From: Symsagittifera roscoffensis
Lineage: Eukaryota; Xenacoelomorpha; Acoela; Convolutidae
Length of the DNA: 64,000 nucleotides
Reading direction: 5' to 3'
Assembly: GCF_963678635.1 (NCBI RefSeq)
Contig: NC_087066.1
Location: 35,028,952-35,092,951 of the forward strand
The notes beneath the pieces were generated by a model. It saw nothing but the letters and a program-made list of their open reading frames with translations, was not told the DNA's origin and did not search any database. A program made the translations under genes and the position numbers. Shown here one piece after another: positions 22,716-35,059 of this stretch (the stretch's first letter is position 1; the number at the start of each line of letters is the position of its first letter).

Positions 22716-23545
22716 ACCTTCCGACTTTCTCGACCTATGCTTTAATTTTCTCGATCAATTCGGGTATGTTTCGACTGTGTGCTTGATCTATGTTTCGACA
22801 TTCTCGACCTATGTTTCGACTTTCTCGACCTATGTTTCGACTTTCCCGACCAAAATCGGAAATGTTTTAGCTCTGTGCTTGATCTACGTTTCGACTTCTT
22901 CAGCCAATTTTGGTTATTTTCGATTTTCTCGAACCAACAAAAAAAAATTTCGACTCGTTTCGACCCAGTTCAGATACCTTTCTGGTTTCTTGATCAAAAA
23001 TCGACATTTTTCGACATAATCGAGCGACTTTTGTTTGTTCGACCCCGCATCCATATGTTTCGACTTTCTCGACAAAAAATTGATAATTTTAGTTTTTTGC
23101 GACTTTCTCGACCGACAAATTTTCAAAAATTGAAAGTTTGTTTGGTCGACCCCACAAAGATAAGCTTCTATTTTCTCGATCCAAAATTGACAAGTTTTGG
23201 CTTTCTCGACTTTCTCGAGCAACATTTAAAAAATTTTGTTTGTTCGACTTTTCTCGACTTATGTTTTGATTGGGGTCGACCTATTTTTCGACTGAGTTAG
23301 ACCTATGTTGCGATTTTCTCGACCAAAGTCGAGTATGTTACGACTTTGTGCTTGATCTATGGTTTCGACTTTCTATACCAAAAGTGTGTACTTTTTGACT
23401 TTCTCGACCTATGTTTTGACTTTTTTGACCAAAATTGGTTGTTTCGACTTTCTGCTCGAACTATGTTTGGATTTCTTGACCAAAAACGGGCATGTTTTGA
23501 TTATATTGACCTAATTTGACCTATTGACCTAGCATGTGTGGGGTC
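22716..23545. repeat. CTCGACC satellite block with clean 21-bp repeats
   Basis: Here the 21-bp period is clearest (about 22790-22850, three successive units of TCGACNTTCTCGACCTATG). The block ends with TTGACCTAATTTGACCTATTGACC near 23525 before the deleted exon unit. Confidence 0.87.
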
Positions 23546-23698
23546 TCTAAGCCTGTCAATGATGTAGATGACAACTGTTCCAGGAACTGTTCAATTTTGT
23601 TATTTGTGATAAATTATGGTACGAATGTTGAGCATCGAAATGTATGACACAAGGATTGAACGGTAATCTTATTTGAGTTGTATAAAGAGAATATTTTC

Positions 23699-23923
23699 TC
23701 ATCGGATCAATCTTGAGGAGCTGTTAGGGTTGTGTTTCTCACAGCAAACGACCCTTCTAATGAGTTGGACCACTACCCTTCTGAAGTCTATGTTCGCATA
23801 TGCGATCAGAAGGGGTTTATGGTGCTGTTGATGTAGCAGAGACCATAGCTGATGTTGTATGCCCACAGTGGCATCCTCAGGGCCTTGATATGTTTCCCGC
23901 CTTTAGCTCCGCTCTCGTCTTTC
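23699..23923 (-). pseudogene. Deleted duplicate of the receptor terminal exon
   Basis: Fifth copy of the terminal exon, reduced to 225 nt. It lacks 87 nt that in the intact copies encode most of TM6 including CWxP, and it carries the 1-bp deletion in the NPxxY region shared with the 34.7 kb copy. The acceptor (TTTGCCTAG) and the loop 3 start are still present. It cannot encode a seven-helix receptor and is a dead duplicate. Confidence 0.83.
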
Positions 23924-24434
23924 CTAGGCAAATCAAGTTTCTGATTAAAAAAATTTCTCGCTGACAGATGTGCGCTCGATTAGCATTGGGAGAAGCACTC
24001 GATTAGCAGAAAATTCACTTTTTAAAGTTCGCGATTAAAAAAGTGGCTTCAAAGTTTAGACTAGACGCTCAGATATAATAAATGATTAGAGAAATAAAAA
24101 ATTCTTAGCTGCATGTTGATAGCAACTGTTTTTTTTTTCATGAAAACTTGAATAAAAAATTTGTGAATAAAACATATATCACCTAAGCATTGACTGAAAA
24201 TGTTTGGGAAACTCCCCGTGTTTGCTGTTTAGTTGTTAATACCCACTGTTCTCCTCGGGAGTGATTGCATCAAATAAAAAGAACCTGGAACTAAAAAGGT
24301 CTGCACATAAAACAGGGAACATGGAAATAGAAAGTAAGCCGGTGAATGATTAAAGCCAACCAACTAGGTGAGAGAAAAACCAGATAGCTTCTATGTTTGA
24401 ATTGACTGTTTCAATGATTCACTTACTCTGAAAA

Positions 24435-25008
24435 TGGTTGGGTTTACTGACAGTTATACTTCTAAATCCATTAGAGATGGATTGACTCTTACCTCGACTC
24501 TAGCTGCTCATGCTCTGAATTACAAATTTATTTTGAAATAAATTAAATGCGTTCAGGGCATTACAGCAGCTAAAATTTATCAATAATGTCTTTCAAAAAT
24601 CTCTGGGAAAGGGGGCCCTAATTCCGTACTCTCCCGGAGATAACGTCGTTATCTCTCCATTTTCGTTGCACGGGAGAGTTCGAATCCGTCCCAAAGGTAC
24701 CACTGGACGTTCGGCTTCCAAAATTGTCTTCTGACAAGCACCTCATCGTGCCCTGATGTCACAAACAGAGGCTATGTTTATTTTCTGTTTTTCTCTCTAT
24801 TTACAACTAAATTTCGTCTTGTAATCATGGTGTTCTGTTTTTTTTTCTTATATTTTTATTCCAATCCAAATCGAAATTTTGAAAATTTGAAATTCTAGTG
24901 TTTTCTGAGCCTACTTTTTAGTTCAATCTCGGTAATAACGCCTTTAATCTTGTTTTCGGCGTTCGTCGGAAGGTTTGACTGTGCCAGTCCGGGGGAATGG
25001 TACACCTT
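24435..25008. repeat. B (LTR-like) block, lacking its first ~150 bp
   Basis: Starts GTTTACTGACAGTTATACTT and contains the GCGTTCAGGGCATTACAGCA and TTCCGTACTCTCCCGGAGAT segments, ending GACTGTGCCAGTCCGGGGGA. It contains AGTTCGAATCC, close to an RNA polymerase III B-box, but no convincing A-box or cloverleaf. Confidence 0.7.
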
Positions 25009-25407
25009 CCTCGACTTTCTCGACCTATGTTTTGATTTTCTCGATCAATTCGGGTATGTTTCGACTGTGTGCTTGATCTATGTTTCGACATTCTCGACCT
25101 ATGTTTCGACTTTCTCGACCTATGTTTCGACTTTCCCGACCGAAATCGGAAATGTTTTTAGCTCTGTGCTTGATCTATGTTTCGACTTCTTCAGCCAATT
25201 TTGGTTATTTTTGACTTTCTCGACCGACAAATTTTCAAAATTTGAAAGTTTGTTTGGTCGACCCCACAAAGATAAGCTTCTATTTTCTCGATCCAAAATC
25301 GACAAATTTTGGCTTTCTCGACTTTCTCGAGCAACATTTTTAAAATTTTGTTTATTCTACTGTTCTCGACTTATGTTTTGATTGTGCTCGACCTATTTTT
25401 CGACTTT
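25009..25407. repeat. CTCGACC satellite block (shortened)
   Basis: Same family. It is about half the length of the 22.7 kb block and lacks the central sub-block containing the CCCCGCATCCATATG segment. Confidence 0.85.
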
Positions 25408-25800
25408 CCCAATTCGGAACGAAAAAATAAATAACAAAACAAGCGAGAGAATTAAGAGCCGGTAATGATGTTGATGCCTTTTCTTCAAAAACATTCAAAT
25501 TTTTAAAATTAAATAAGGCGCAAAACACAATTCGGAATAAAAAAAATTTACATCTACCGGTGAATTTGGAATACATTTTTAGGCAAATCTAAACAAAATT
25601 TAATAAAAAATTACAGGAAGTTCTAGAAAAAAACTTACAAATTCCGTTAGAGTTGTTATAATGATGTAGATGACAACTGTTCCAGGAACTGTCCAATTTT
25701 GTTATTTGTGATAAATTATGGTACGAATGTTGAGCATCGAAATGAATGACACAATGATTGAATGGTAATCTTATTTGAGTTGTATAAAGAGAATATTTTC

Positions 25801-26113
25801 TCATCGGATCAATCTTGAGGAGCTGTTAGGGTTGTGTTTCTCACAGCAAACGACCCTTCTAATGAGTTGGACCACTACCCTTCTGAAGTCTATGTTCGCA
25901 TATGCGTAGCAGAAGGGGTTTATGGTGCTGTTGATGTAGCAGAGGCCATAGCTGATGTTGTATGCCCACAGTGGAATGCAAGTGGGACACTTGGCGATGA
26001 CCACAACGAAACAGCTGAAGGGTGCCCAGCAGATGACGTAACAGGCCAGGATCGAACTGAGCATCTTCAGGACCTTGATATGTTTCCCGCCTTTAGCTCC
26101 GCTCTCGTCTTTC
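25801..26113 (-). CDS. Duplicate receptor terminal exon (intact, two residue changes)
   Basis: Third open copy, 313 nt, acceptor TTGTCCTAG, with CWAPF, NPFCY and the CCEK tail preserved. Relative to the 36.96 and 40.0 kb copies it changes Ala to Val ahead of TM6 (KVLKM) and Met to Val within TM6 (FVVVIAK); both are conservative. The downstream signal is ATTAAA (25599-25604) rather than AATAAA. It sits in a unit of satellite, exon and LTR-like block of about 2.1 kb that repeats the arrangement around the 23.7 kb copy. It lies about 14 kb beyond the nearest copy, so splicing to it is possible but less likely. Confidence 0.66.
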
Positions 26114-26631
26114 CTAGGACAATCAAGTTTCTGATTAAAAAAATTTCTCGCTGACAGAGGTGCGCTCGATTAGCATTGGGAGGTGCACTCGATTAGCGTA
26201 AAATTCACTTTTTACAGTTCGCGATTAAAAAAGTGGCTTCAAAGTTTAAACTAGACGCTCAGATATAATAAATGATTAGAGAAATAAAAAATTCTTAGCT
26301 GCATGTTGATAGCAACTGTTTTTTTTTCATGAAAAATTGAATAAAAAATTTGTGAATAAAAACATATATCATCTAAGCATTGACTGAAAATGTTTGGGAA
26401 ACTCCCCGCGTTTGTTGTTTAGTTGTTAATACCCACTGTTCTCCTCGGGAGTGATTGTAACAAATAAAAGGAACCTGGAACTAAAAATGTCTGCAAAAAA
26501 ACAGGGAACATGGAAACAGAAAGTAAGCCGGTGAATGATTAAAGCCAACTAACTAGGTGAGAGAAAAAACCAGATAGCTTCTATGTTTGAATTGACTGTT
26601 TCAATGATTCACTTACTCTGAAAATGGTTGG

Positions 26632-27066
26632 GTTTACTGACAGTTATACTTCTAAATCCATTAGAGATGGATTGACTCTTACCTCGACTCTAGCTGCTCA
26701 TGCTCTGAATTACAAATTTATTTTGAAATAAATTAAATGCTTTCAGGGCATTACAGCAGCTAAAATTTATCAATAATGTCTTTCAAAAATCTCTGGGAAA
26801 GGGGGCCCTAATTCCGTACTCTCCCGGAGATAACGTCGTTATCTCTCCATTTTCGTTGCACGGGAGAGTTCGAATCCGTCCCAAAGGTACCACTGGACGT
26901 TCGGCTTCCAAAATTGTCTTCTGACAAGCACCTCATCGTGCCCTGATGTCACAAACAGAGGCTATGTTTATTTTCTGTTTTTCTCTCTATTTCCAACTAA
27001 ATTTCGTCTTGTAATCAAGGTGTTCTGTTTTTTTTTTCTTATATTTTTATTCCAATCCAAATCGAA
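26632..27066. repeat. B (LTR-like) block, shortened
   Basis: Nearly identical to 24435-24880, then joined directly to satellite at ATCGAAATGGCACACC, lacking the CGGCGTTCGTCGGAAGG part. Confidence 0.72.
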
Positions 27067-27895
27067 ATGGCACACCTTCCTCGACTTTTTCGACCTATGT
27101 TTTGATTTTCTCGATCAATTCGGGTATGTATCGACTGTGTGCTTGATCTATGTTTTGACATTCTCGACCCATGTTTCGACTTTCTCTACCTATGTTTCGA
27201 CTTTCCCGACCGAAATCGGAAATGTTTTAGCTCTGTGCTTGATCTATGTTTCAACTTCTTCAGCCAATTTTGGTTATTTTCGACTTTCTCGAACCAACAA
27301 AAAAAATTTTCGACTTTGTTCGACCCAGTTCAGATATTTCTCTGGTTTCTTGATAAAAAATCGACATGTTTCGACATAATCGAGCGACTTTTTTTTGTTC
27401 GACCCCGCATCCATATGTTTCGACTTTCTCGACAAAAACTGATAATTTTCGTTTTTTGCGACTTTCTCGACCGACAAAATTTTAAAAATTGAAAGTTTGT
27501 TTGGTCGACCCTTCAAAGATACCCTTCTATTTTCTCGATCCAAAATTGACATGTTTTGGCTTTCTCGACTTTCTCGAGCAACATTTTAAAAATTTTGTTT
27601 GTTCGACTGTTCTCGACTTATGTTTTGATTGTGCTCGACCTATTTTTTGACTGAGTTAGACCTATGTTGCGACTTTCTCGACCAAATTCGAGTATGTTAC
27701 GACTTTGTGCTTGATCTATGGTTTCGACTTTCTTTTCCAAAAGTGTGTACTTTTTGACTTTCTCGACCTATGTTTCAACTTTTTTGACCAAAATTGGTTG
27801 TTTCGACTTTCTGCTCGAACTATGTTTGGACTTTCTTGACCAAAAATGGGCATGTTTCGACTATATTGACCTAATTTGACCTATTGACTTAGCAT
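27067..27895. repeat. CTCGACC satellite block
   Basis: Same family and internal order as the 22.7 kb block. Its right part, from 27489, is the left end of a 1,745-bp tandem duplication. Confidence 0.87.
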
Positions 27896-29233
27896 GTGTG
27901 GGAACTCTAAACCCGTCAGTTGACTGACGCGAATTCTCAATCGGACCAGAGTGACTTTTCGGTTGTTGCTGCTTAGAAGTTCATCAAGCTTCCGCATCAT
28001 AAAATCAGCCTTAGCGTCCATTCTAATCTCCAAATTTGTCATCGTTTGAGCATAGGTGCTGTCATGATGGTTCAGAAGTCGCTCGATCTCTCGTGTCATT
28101 CTGCGGTCTATTTCATCAATTTTTAGTCTTATGTTTTAAGATTGTTGTTGAAAAACAGTTTGTGTTGTTTATGCAGTCACAATTGTTAAATGCTAAAAAA
28201 AATTGACTAATTTGAAATCTTGCGATAACTATCTCAGAAGCTTTTAATAGAACTTGATACATAGATGTCCAAAGTTCCCTTGAACAACAGTGTTTCTGCC
28301 CCTTTGTCGAAGGGATCGGGTGGGGTTACCTTCGCCGCTCCAACCTCAGCGCTTCATCCTTTATCACCATCTAGATTTTTTCCGCTTCTTAGGTTCATTC
28401 CGCCGACTAAAAGATCACCGCGGCCTTCACTCTTGCCTTACTAACAGGAACGTCGGAGGTACTACAAACAGAAGATTGGCTGCGCTTAAACCTCCGCGCA
28501 TTTCCCGTGCTAAGCTTGGGAATCCTAGTCACTTCTCCTAACGAGTCTTCCCATTTCATAGTTTGTGACAAGTGAGGTTAGAAAAGTTTTGACGACAGTG
28601 CACCAGTTCCAAAAAAAAATCTAAAAAAACTTATGCGTGTCTATATAATCAATTCTTTCAAAATTTTAAGAAAAACTTTTTAGTCATTCATAAAGTCTCT
28701 TTGAGACTTTATGAATAACTCAGATAAGATTAAACACTGCGTCTGCCAAGTTTTGAGTTATTTTTAATCCCGCTCAAACACTTACTTTATAAAAAGAGCA
28801 AAAATCCGCAAGATATAATAACCAACATACAAAGCACAATTAACACTAAGATAACAACACACTCTATAGGTCAGAGCGATCTCTCGTATAAATATCAATT
28901 TACCGCTATAGATATATCAAATCACTGCCTCGACTAAAGTTAAACAATTTTCCGCAAAAGAGCAGTGATCGCTCCAATAAGGAAAAAGTAGAACCTAATC
29001 TTAAAGAAAAAGACTTTCTTCAATCGAAACACTGCAATTGAATGAAGCCCAGGACACTGTCGTCTCAATAGAAAGTTTCTTTTTCTCCTGCACTTATCGA
29101 GGTACTCTTCTATGTGCCCTGTGATTGCCCGAGCTGTTCTATTGAGTAGCTCAAGGCAACCTCTGATTGAAAATGTTTAGGAACTAAGCAAAAAGCTCTC
29201 CAACACTCGGACTGTTCCAAATGCCTTAGAATA
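27896..29233 (-). mobile_element. Partial copy A of the gypsy 5' region (gag start and leader)
   Basis: Matches 17.2-18.55 kb. The helical gag segment (MTREIERLLNHHDSTYAQTM) is open from 28099 to 27881. The upstream gag start region has the ATG at 28559 and frameshifts. A perfect 14-bp hairpin lies in the leader (28686-28716). It is truncated on the right where the 1,745-bp tandem duplication begins its second unit. Confidence 0.78.
28686..28716. repeat. Perfect 14-bp hairpin in the retroelement leader
   Basis: ATTCATAAAGTCTC, loop TTT, GAGACTTTATGAAT. The same hairpin recurs 1,745 bp to the right, and an imperfect version lies near 17980. On the element's RNA this would be a stable stem-loop upstream of gag, where packaging or translation signals are often found; that role is inference. 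Confidence 0.85.
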
Positions 29234-29640
29234 TTGAAAGTTTGTTTGGTCGACCCTTCAAAGATACCCTTCTATTTTCTCGATCCAAAATTGACATGTT
29301 TTGGCTTTCTCGACTTTCTCGAGCAACATTTTAAAAATTTTGTTTGTTCGACTGTTCTCGACTTATGTTTTGATTGTGCTCGACCTATTTTTTGACTGAG
29401 TTAGACCTATGTTGCGACTTTCTCGACCAAATTCGAGTATGTTACGACTTTGTGCTTGATCTATGGTTTCGACTTTCTTTTCCAAAAGTGTGTACTTTTT
29501 GACTTTCTCGACCTATGTTTCAACTTTTTTGACCAAAATTGGTTGTTTCGACTTTCTGCTCGAACTATGTTTGGACTTTCTTGACCAAAAATGGGCATGT
29601 TTCGACTATATTGACCTAATTTGACCTATTGACTTAGCAT
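29234..29640. repeat. CTCGACC satellite, second copy made by tandem duplication
   Basis: Copy of 27489-27895 brought here by the 1,745-bp duplication. It starts mid-repeat (TTGAAAGTTTGTTTGGTCGA) immediately after truncated gypsy leader sequence, which marks the duplication junction. Confidence 0.87.
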
Positions 29641-32600
29641 GTGTGGGAACTCTAAACCCGTCAGTTGACTGACGCGAATTCTCAATCGGACCAGAGTGAC
29701 TTTTCGGTTGTTGCTGCTTAGAAGTTCATCAAGCTTCCGCATCATAAAATCAGCCTTAGCGTCCATTCTAATCTCCAAATTTGTCATCGTTTGAGCATAG
29801 GTGCTGTCATGATGGTTCAGAAGTCGCTCGATCTCTCGTGTCATTCTGCGGTCTATTTCATCAATTTTTAGTCTTATGTTTTAAGATTGTTGTTGAAAAA
29901 CAGTTTGTGTTGTTTATGCAGTCACAATTGTTAAATGCTAAAAAAAATTGACTAATTTGAAATCTTGCGATAACTATCTCAGAAGCTTTTAATAGAACTT
30001 GATACATAGATGTCCAAAGTTCCCTTGAACAACAGTGTTTCTGCCCCTTTGTCGAAGGGATCGGGTGGGGTTACCTTCGCCGCTCCAACCTCAGCGCTTC
30101 ATCCTTTATCACCATCTAGATTTTTTCCGCTTCTTAGGTTCATTCCGCCGACTAAAAGATCACCGCGGCCTTCACTCTTGCCTTACTAACAGGAACGTCG
30201 GAGGTACTACAAACAGAAGATTGGCTGCGCTTAAACCTCCGCGCATTTCCCGTGCTAAGCTTGGGAATCCTAGTCACTTCTCCTAACGAGTCTTCCCATT
30301 TCATAGTTTGTGACAAGTGAGGTTAGAAAAGTTTTGACGACAGTGCACCAGTTCCAAAAAAAAATCTAAAAAAACTTATGCGTGTCTATATAATCAATTC
30401 TTTCAAAATTTTAAGAAAAATTTTTTAGTCATTCATAAAGTCTCTTTGAGACTTTATGAATAACTCAGATAAGATTAAACACTGCGTCTGCCAAGTTTTG
30501 AGTTATTTTTAATCCCGCTCAAACACTTACTTTATAAAAAGAGCAAAAATCCGCAAGATATAATAACCAACATACAAAGCACAATTAACACTAAGATAAC
30601 AACACACTCTATAGGTCAGAGCGATCTCTCGTATAAATATCAATTTACCGCTATAGATATATCAAATCACTGCCTCGACTAAAGTTAAACAATTTTCCGC
30701 AAAAGAGCAGTGATCGCTCCAATAAGGAAAAAGTAGAACCTAATCTTAAAGAAAAAGACTTTCTTCAATCGAAACACTGCAATTGAATGAAGCCCAGGAC
30801 ACTGTCGTCTCAATAGAAAGTTTCTTTTTCTCCTGCACTTATCGAGGTACTCTTCTATGTGCCCTGTGATTGCCCGAGCTGTTCTATTGAGTAGCTCAAG
30901 GCAACCTCTGATTGAAAATGTTTAGGAACTAAGCAAAAAGCTCTCCAACACTCGGACTGTTCCAAATGCCTTAGAATAGGAAACAATTTTTTTCTTCTCA
31001 AGTGAGTTTGTTTAATCTAATACTTTCACCGATATCTTCTTCTATGTGTTCCCGGATTGCCCAAGCCTTCCGACTAAGTGGCAAAAGGCATCAACCACAC
31101 AACCAAAATAAAAATCGATAAAAACATATTCGGGTATTTCTGATGAACCCGATCTAGAATCCAAAGTTATCGCGAATCTCCAGTTTAATTGGTCTGTGTA
31201 CTCCTAATAAACACACCAAATTGGTCATTGACCTTCTATTTCAATTGTGAAGGAGTTCTTAATGTATCTAGATTGCTTCGGAGGGTCCGTTTGAATTTCA
31301 ATAAGTGTTGCTTTGAAGGGCACTAATAACCTTTACCTTAATTCGAAGAGTTTTTTTTCGGAGGGTACCTTAAGCACTTAACTTGCTTCGGAGGGTTCCT
31401 CAAACTTCACTAAGGAGGGTTACTATGAGGCTTAGTACCTTCCGGAGGGTTACCTGAAATTTCGGAACTTTCAATTTCTTTTACCTCGAACGGGTCTCTG
31501 GCTAGTGTCAAAATGAATCAAAATAGGATAAATTTACTCGGAGAGGCTACTTGAACTAATTCGGAGGGTTCCTCAAAATTTTTTTTATTAAGGAGTGTTA
31601 CTAAGAGGCTTAGTACACTCCGAAGGGTTACTTCGGATGGTTCCGCAAAAACCGCAAAATCAAGTTTTTTTTCGCCTCGGAAAAGCTTTCGACTGCAGAT
31701 TAACTTACTTAAAACGAGATTAGATGAACCGGTCGACTTTATAGGGCAAAATTGAAATTTTATAGATTTTTCAACCGCTCGAAGGGTTCCCTAAATTTTG
31801 GACCCTCCAAACTGATAATTTCTAATTAATTTTTCTTTTCCGATTTTATCGACCATAAAACGGTTGCGGGTCAGAAAATTGATCAAAAACGTCAATTTGT
31901 GCTATCCAATTTATTTCCGTTCGCTTTGTTAGTGTTTGAGAAATCAACAAAAGCGCGTTTGCTAAAGTGGTCTTTTTTCCTCACCTATTTAGATTCTCAG
32001 AGACTTTTTATGCAAATCTTGCTGAAAGCGCTGAAACAAACTCAAAACGCTTGCAGCAGCGTACTGTACTAGAATAATGCAAGAAACCAGACCAAAAAGT
32101 TTTGGTCAAAACTATTGGATTTGAACCCTCACATTCCTTCCTTTTCCGATGTTTAAATCCTTATCTTTATCTTTATCCACGGAGCTACTCGGAGGGTTAC
32201 TTAAGAACTCGTCCTGTAAATAAGCTTATTAGGCTAGCAAACCCTAAGCGCAAAAAATTTCATTTTACCGCTTTTCCTCTAAAAAATCAAATTTTGAAAC
32301 CTCAAAATATATTGACGAAATTCAAAAAATTATGAAAAAACTTGACCGAAAAACTTTTTTTCCGCCAATTTCTAATGAATCTTTCTCCGCGCGGTTTCTT
32401 TTGTTCAAATTTGGTAGCTCACTACGCAGAAGCTTTATACTGTTCAAAAAAAGTCGGATATCCAAAAACTTGGGGTTAATACTTTGGTCGAAAATCGATA
32501 AATTTTGACAGACTCATAGTGTCTTTGGGTCTAAATGGGATATAGGTAGTACATAATACGGGGTAATAACCTATAAGTTGTCCTTAACTGATATAAACAC

Positions 32601-33384
32601 ACACTTCTTTATACCAAGATACCCGACTCAAGACCGTTAATCGAGAAATTTGCTATCGATGGAGGGTAAAATTGAACCGATCCAATTGTGTACCCCACCA
32701 ACTAGGTTTATTGAAGTAGTACCCAAACGATATTAAAGATGTGCTAACGATACCCAGCAGTCGCTATGGATGTTGTCTCTGTTGTCCCCTGCTGCGTCTG
32801 GAACACGTCTGTCGGCTTGCCACACTACTCTCCAGCCACCGGCAAAATTATCAATAAAGTGCTTAAATACTCTAACAACACTCAAGAGAGGGTACCTAAC
32901 CATCAAACAATACGCTTGATCTTTCGATCAGAAATGATATAAATCAATCTGAAATAGCAACAAACAAGAAAACCAAATCACATATTGTCAGCAAAAATTA
33001 CATAAACTGTCATTTTATGTTTTTCACTGTTTATGGTGTTTTTTTTACTGTTTCTTGCACTTTTTCGTTTTAAAGTAAGTTTGTTTTTGGCTTTTTCCTG
33101 GTTATTCACTAATTTTGTTTGGTTTTATGCTTTCTTTTTAATTGTTATTAGTCCCAGAGCCTTGGGATAAGGGGCTCTAGACTTCTCACCTGAATCACCG
33201 AACCCCGGAATGTCTCAACTAAGTTGAAAAGCTAAATTGTACTAAACGGAGTTTCTGAACCTTCCGCTTAGTACAATGCAGGATAATAAGGCCTCTAACT
33301 CGGGCATGCGCTCGGAGCGGATGGTTCGTCGCTGAAATGTTTGCCGATCATTTTGGTCTATAGCCTTCAACACGTCTATGTAAC
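29641..33384 (-). mobile_element. Partial copy B of the gypsy 5' region (gag start and full leader)
   Basis: Matches 17.2-20.89 kb over its full length: gag helical segment 29844-29626, gag ATG at 30304, hairpin near 30431-30461, GGAGGGT array near 31270-31650, and the candidate primer-binding junction at 33384. Its first 1.34 kb is nearly identical to copy A. No reverse transcriptase or integrase follows, so it is a 5' fragment. Confidence 0.78.
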
Positions 33385-33765
33385 AATCGCCCAGACATTA
33401 CACAGTGCCGGAGCGTAGAAAAAGTACCTATTGACGACTGGCTGATGTCAATTATCTTAATCCTACTCGTTTCTAACCGCGCTGAGGTAGCCAGTTTCTT
33501 TTCTGGTTTTTAGGCCATCAGCCAAACGAGTTTCACTTACATTCAAAAATAATCACATAGCTTGGTCTCGGATCCCACAATTAAAATTGTTTTTTTTAAC
33601 AAATCCACCAGAGATAGATTGACTTTTACCTCGACTCTAACTGCTCATTCTCTGAAATACTAAATTATTTTGAAATGAATTGAATGCGTTCAGGGCATTA
33701 CAGCAGCTAAAACATATCAAAAATGTCTTTCAACAGTCTCTGGGAACCGGGCCCCTGATTCCGGA
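33385..33765 (-). repeat. B (LTR-like) block at the 5' end of the second gypsy copy
   Basis: Homologous to 20897-21285 with the same left junction (CAATCGCCCAGACATTACAC) and the same right junction into satellite. The whole leader, LTR and satellite arrangement was therefore copied together. Confidence 0.72.
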
Positions 33766-34365
33766 ATGGCACACGTTCCGATCTTTCTCGACCTATGTTT
33801 TAACTTTCTCGATCAATTCGGGTATGTTTTGATTGTGTGCTTGATCTATGTTTCGACATTCTCGACCTATGTTTCGACTTTCTCGACCTATGTTTTGACT
33901 TTTCCGACCGAAAACGGAAATCTTTTAGCTCTGAGCTTGATCTATGTTTCGACTTCTTCAGCCAATTTTGGTAACTTTCGACTTTCTCGAACCAACAAAA
34001 GAGTTTTTCGACTTGGTTCGACCCAGTTCAGATATCTTTCTGGTTTCTTGATAAAAAAATTGACATATTTCGACATTATCGAGCGACTTTTGTTTGTTCG
34101 ACCCCGCATCCATATGTTTCGACTTTCTCGATAAAAAATTGATTTTTTTCATGTTTTGCGACTCTCTCGACCGACAATTTTTCAAAAACTGAAAGTTTGT
34201 TTGGTCAACCCCACAAAGATGCGCTTCTTTTTCTCGATCCAAAATCGACATTTTTAGGCTTTCTCGACTTTCTCGAGCAACATTTTTAAAATTTTGTTTA
34301 TTCTACTGTTCTCGACTTATGTTTTGATTGTGCTCGACCTATTTTTCGACTTTCCCAATTCGGAA
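33766..34365. repeat. CTCGACC satellite block
   Basis: Same family, between an LTR-like block and the broken terminal-exon copy at 34.75 kb. Confidence 0.86.
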
Positions 34366-34747
34366 CGAAAAAATAAATAACAAAACGAGCGAGAGAATTA
34401 AGAGCCGGTAATGATGTTGATGCCTTTTCTTCAAAAACATTCAAATTTTTAAAATTAAATATGGCGCAAAACACATTTCGGAACAAAAAAAAATTTACAT
34501 CTACCGGTGAATTTGGAATACATTTTTAGGCAAATCTAAACAAAATTTAATAGAAAATTACAGGAAGTTCTAGAAAAAAACTTACAAATTCCGTTAGAGT
34601 TGTTATAATGATGTAGATGACAACTGTTCCAGGAACTGTCCAATTTTGTTATTTGTGATAAATTATGGTACGAATGTTGAGCATCGAAATGTATGACACA
34701 ATGATTGAACGGTAATCTTATTTGAGTTGTATAAAGAGAATATTTTC

Positions 34748-35059
34748 TCATCGGATCAATCTTGAGGAGCTGTTAGGGTTGTGTTTCTCACAGCAAACGA
34801 CCCTTCTAATGAGTTGGACCACTACCCTTCTGAAGTCTATGTTCGCATATGCGAACAGAAGGGGTTTATGGTGCTGTTGATGTAGCAGAGGCCATAGCTG
34901 ATGTTGTATGTCCACAGTGGAATGCAAGTGGGACACTTGGCGATGACCATAACGAAACAGCTGAAGGGTGCCCAGCAGATGACGAAACAGGCCAGGATCA
35001 AACTGAGCATCTTCAGGGCCTTGATATGTTTCCCGCCTTTAGCTCCGCTCTCGTCTTTC
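34748..35059 (-). pseudogene. Broken duplicate of the receptor terminal exon (1-bp deletion)
   Basis: Copy of the terminal exon with an intact acceptor (GGCCTAG) but 312 nt instead of 313. One base is missing where the intact copies encode the cysteine and tyrosine of NPFCYAYAN, so the frame breaks inside the NPxxY motif and TM7 cannot be completed. It also has missense changes in TM6 (Ser to Leu, and Tyr to Phe just before the CWxP region). The same 1-bp loss is seen in the 23.7 kb copy, so the two probably share a broken ancestor. It is flanked by satellite on the left and by the poly-G-bearing segment on the right. Confidence 0.82.

Larger units (their letters stand above)
27489..30978. 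repeat. 1,745-bp near-identical tandem duplication
   Basis: 27489-29233 and 29234-30978 match at every place I compared except one C/T difference near 28672/30417. Each unit holds about 400 bp of satellite plus the gag start and part of the leader. The junction joins CTTAGAATA of the leader to TTGAAAGTTTG of the satellite. It is either very recent or an assembly duplication. Confidence 0.9.

Noticed and set aside
22779-23300. 173-codon and similar open frames in the CTCGACC satellite
   Set aside because: They result from a repeat period that is a multiple of three. Peptides are monotonous heptads that differ between blocks only by satellite variants.
25589-25804. 71-codon minus-strand open frame overlapping the receptor stop codon (ATGA), present after several terminal exons
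   Set aside because: It lies in the 3' untranslated flank between stop and polyadenylation signal, has no recognisable family, and changes length between copies. It is open because copies are young.
25834-26154. 106-codon plus-strand open frame repeated at 25.8, 37.0 and 40.1 kb, partly at 34.8 kb
   Set aside because: It is the exact antisense of the receptor terminal exon. The minus strand has the TM6/TM7 motifs and the splice sites, and conservation of this frame follows from conservation of the exon.
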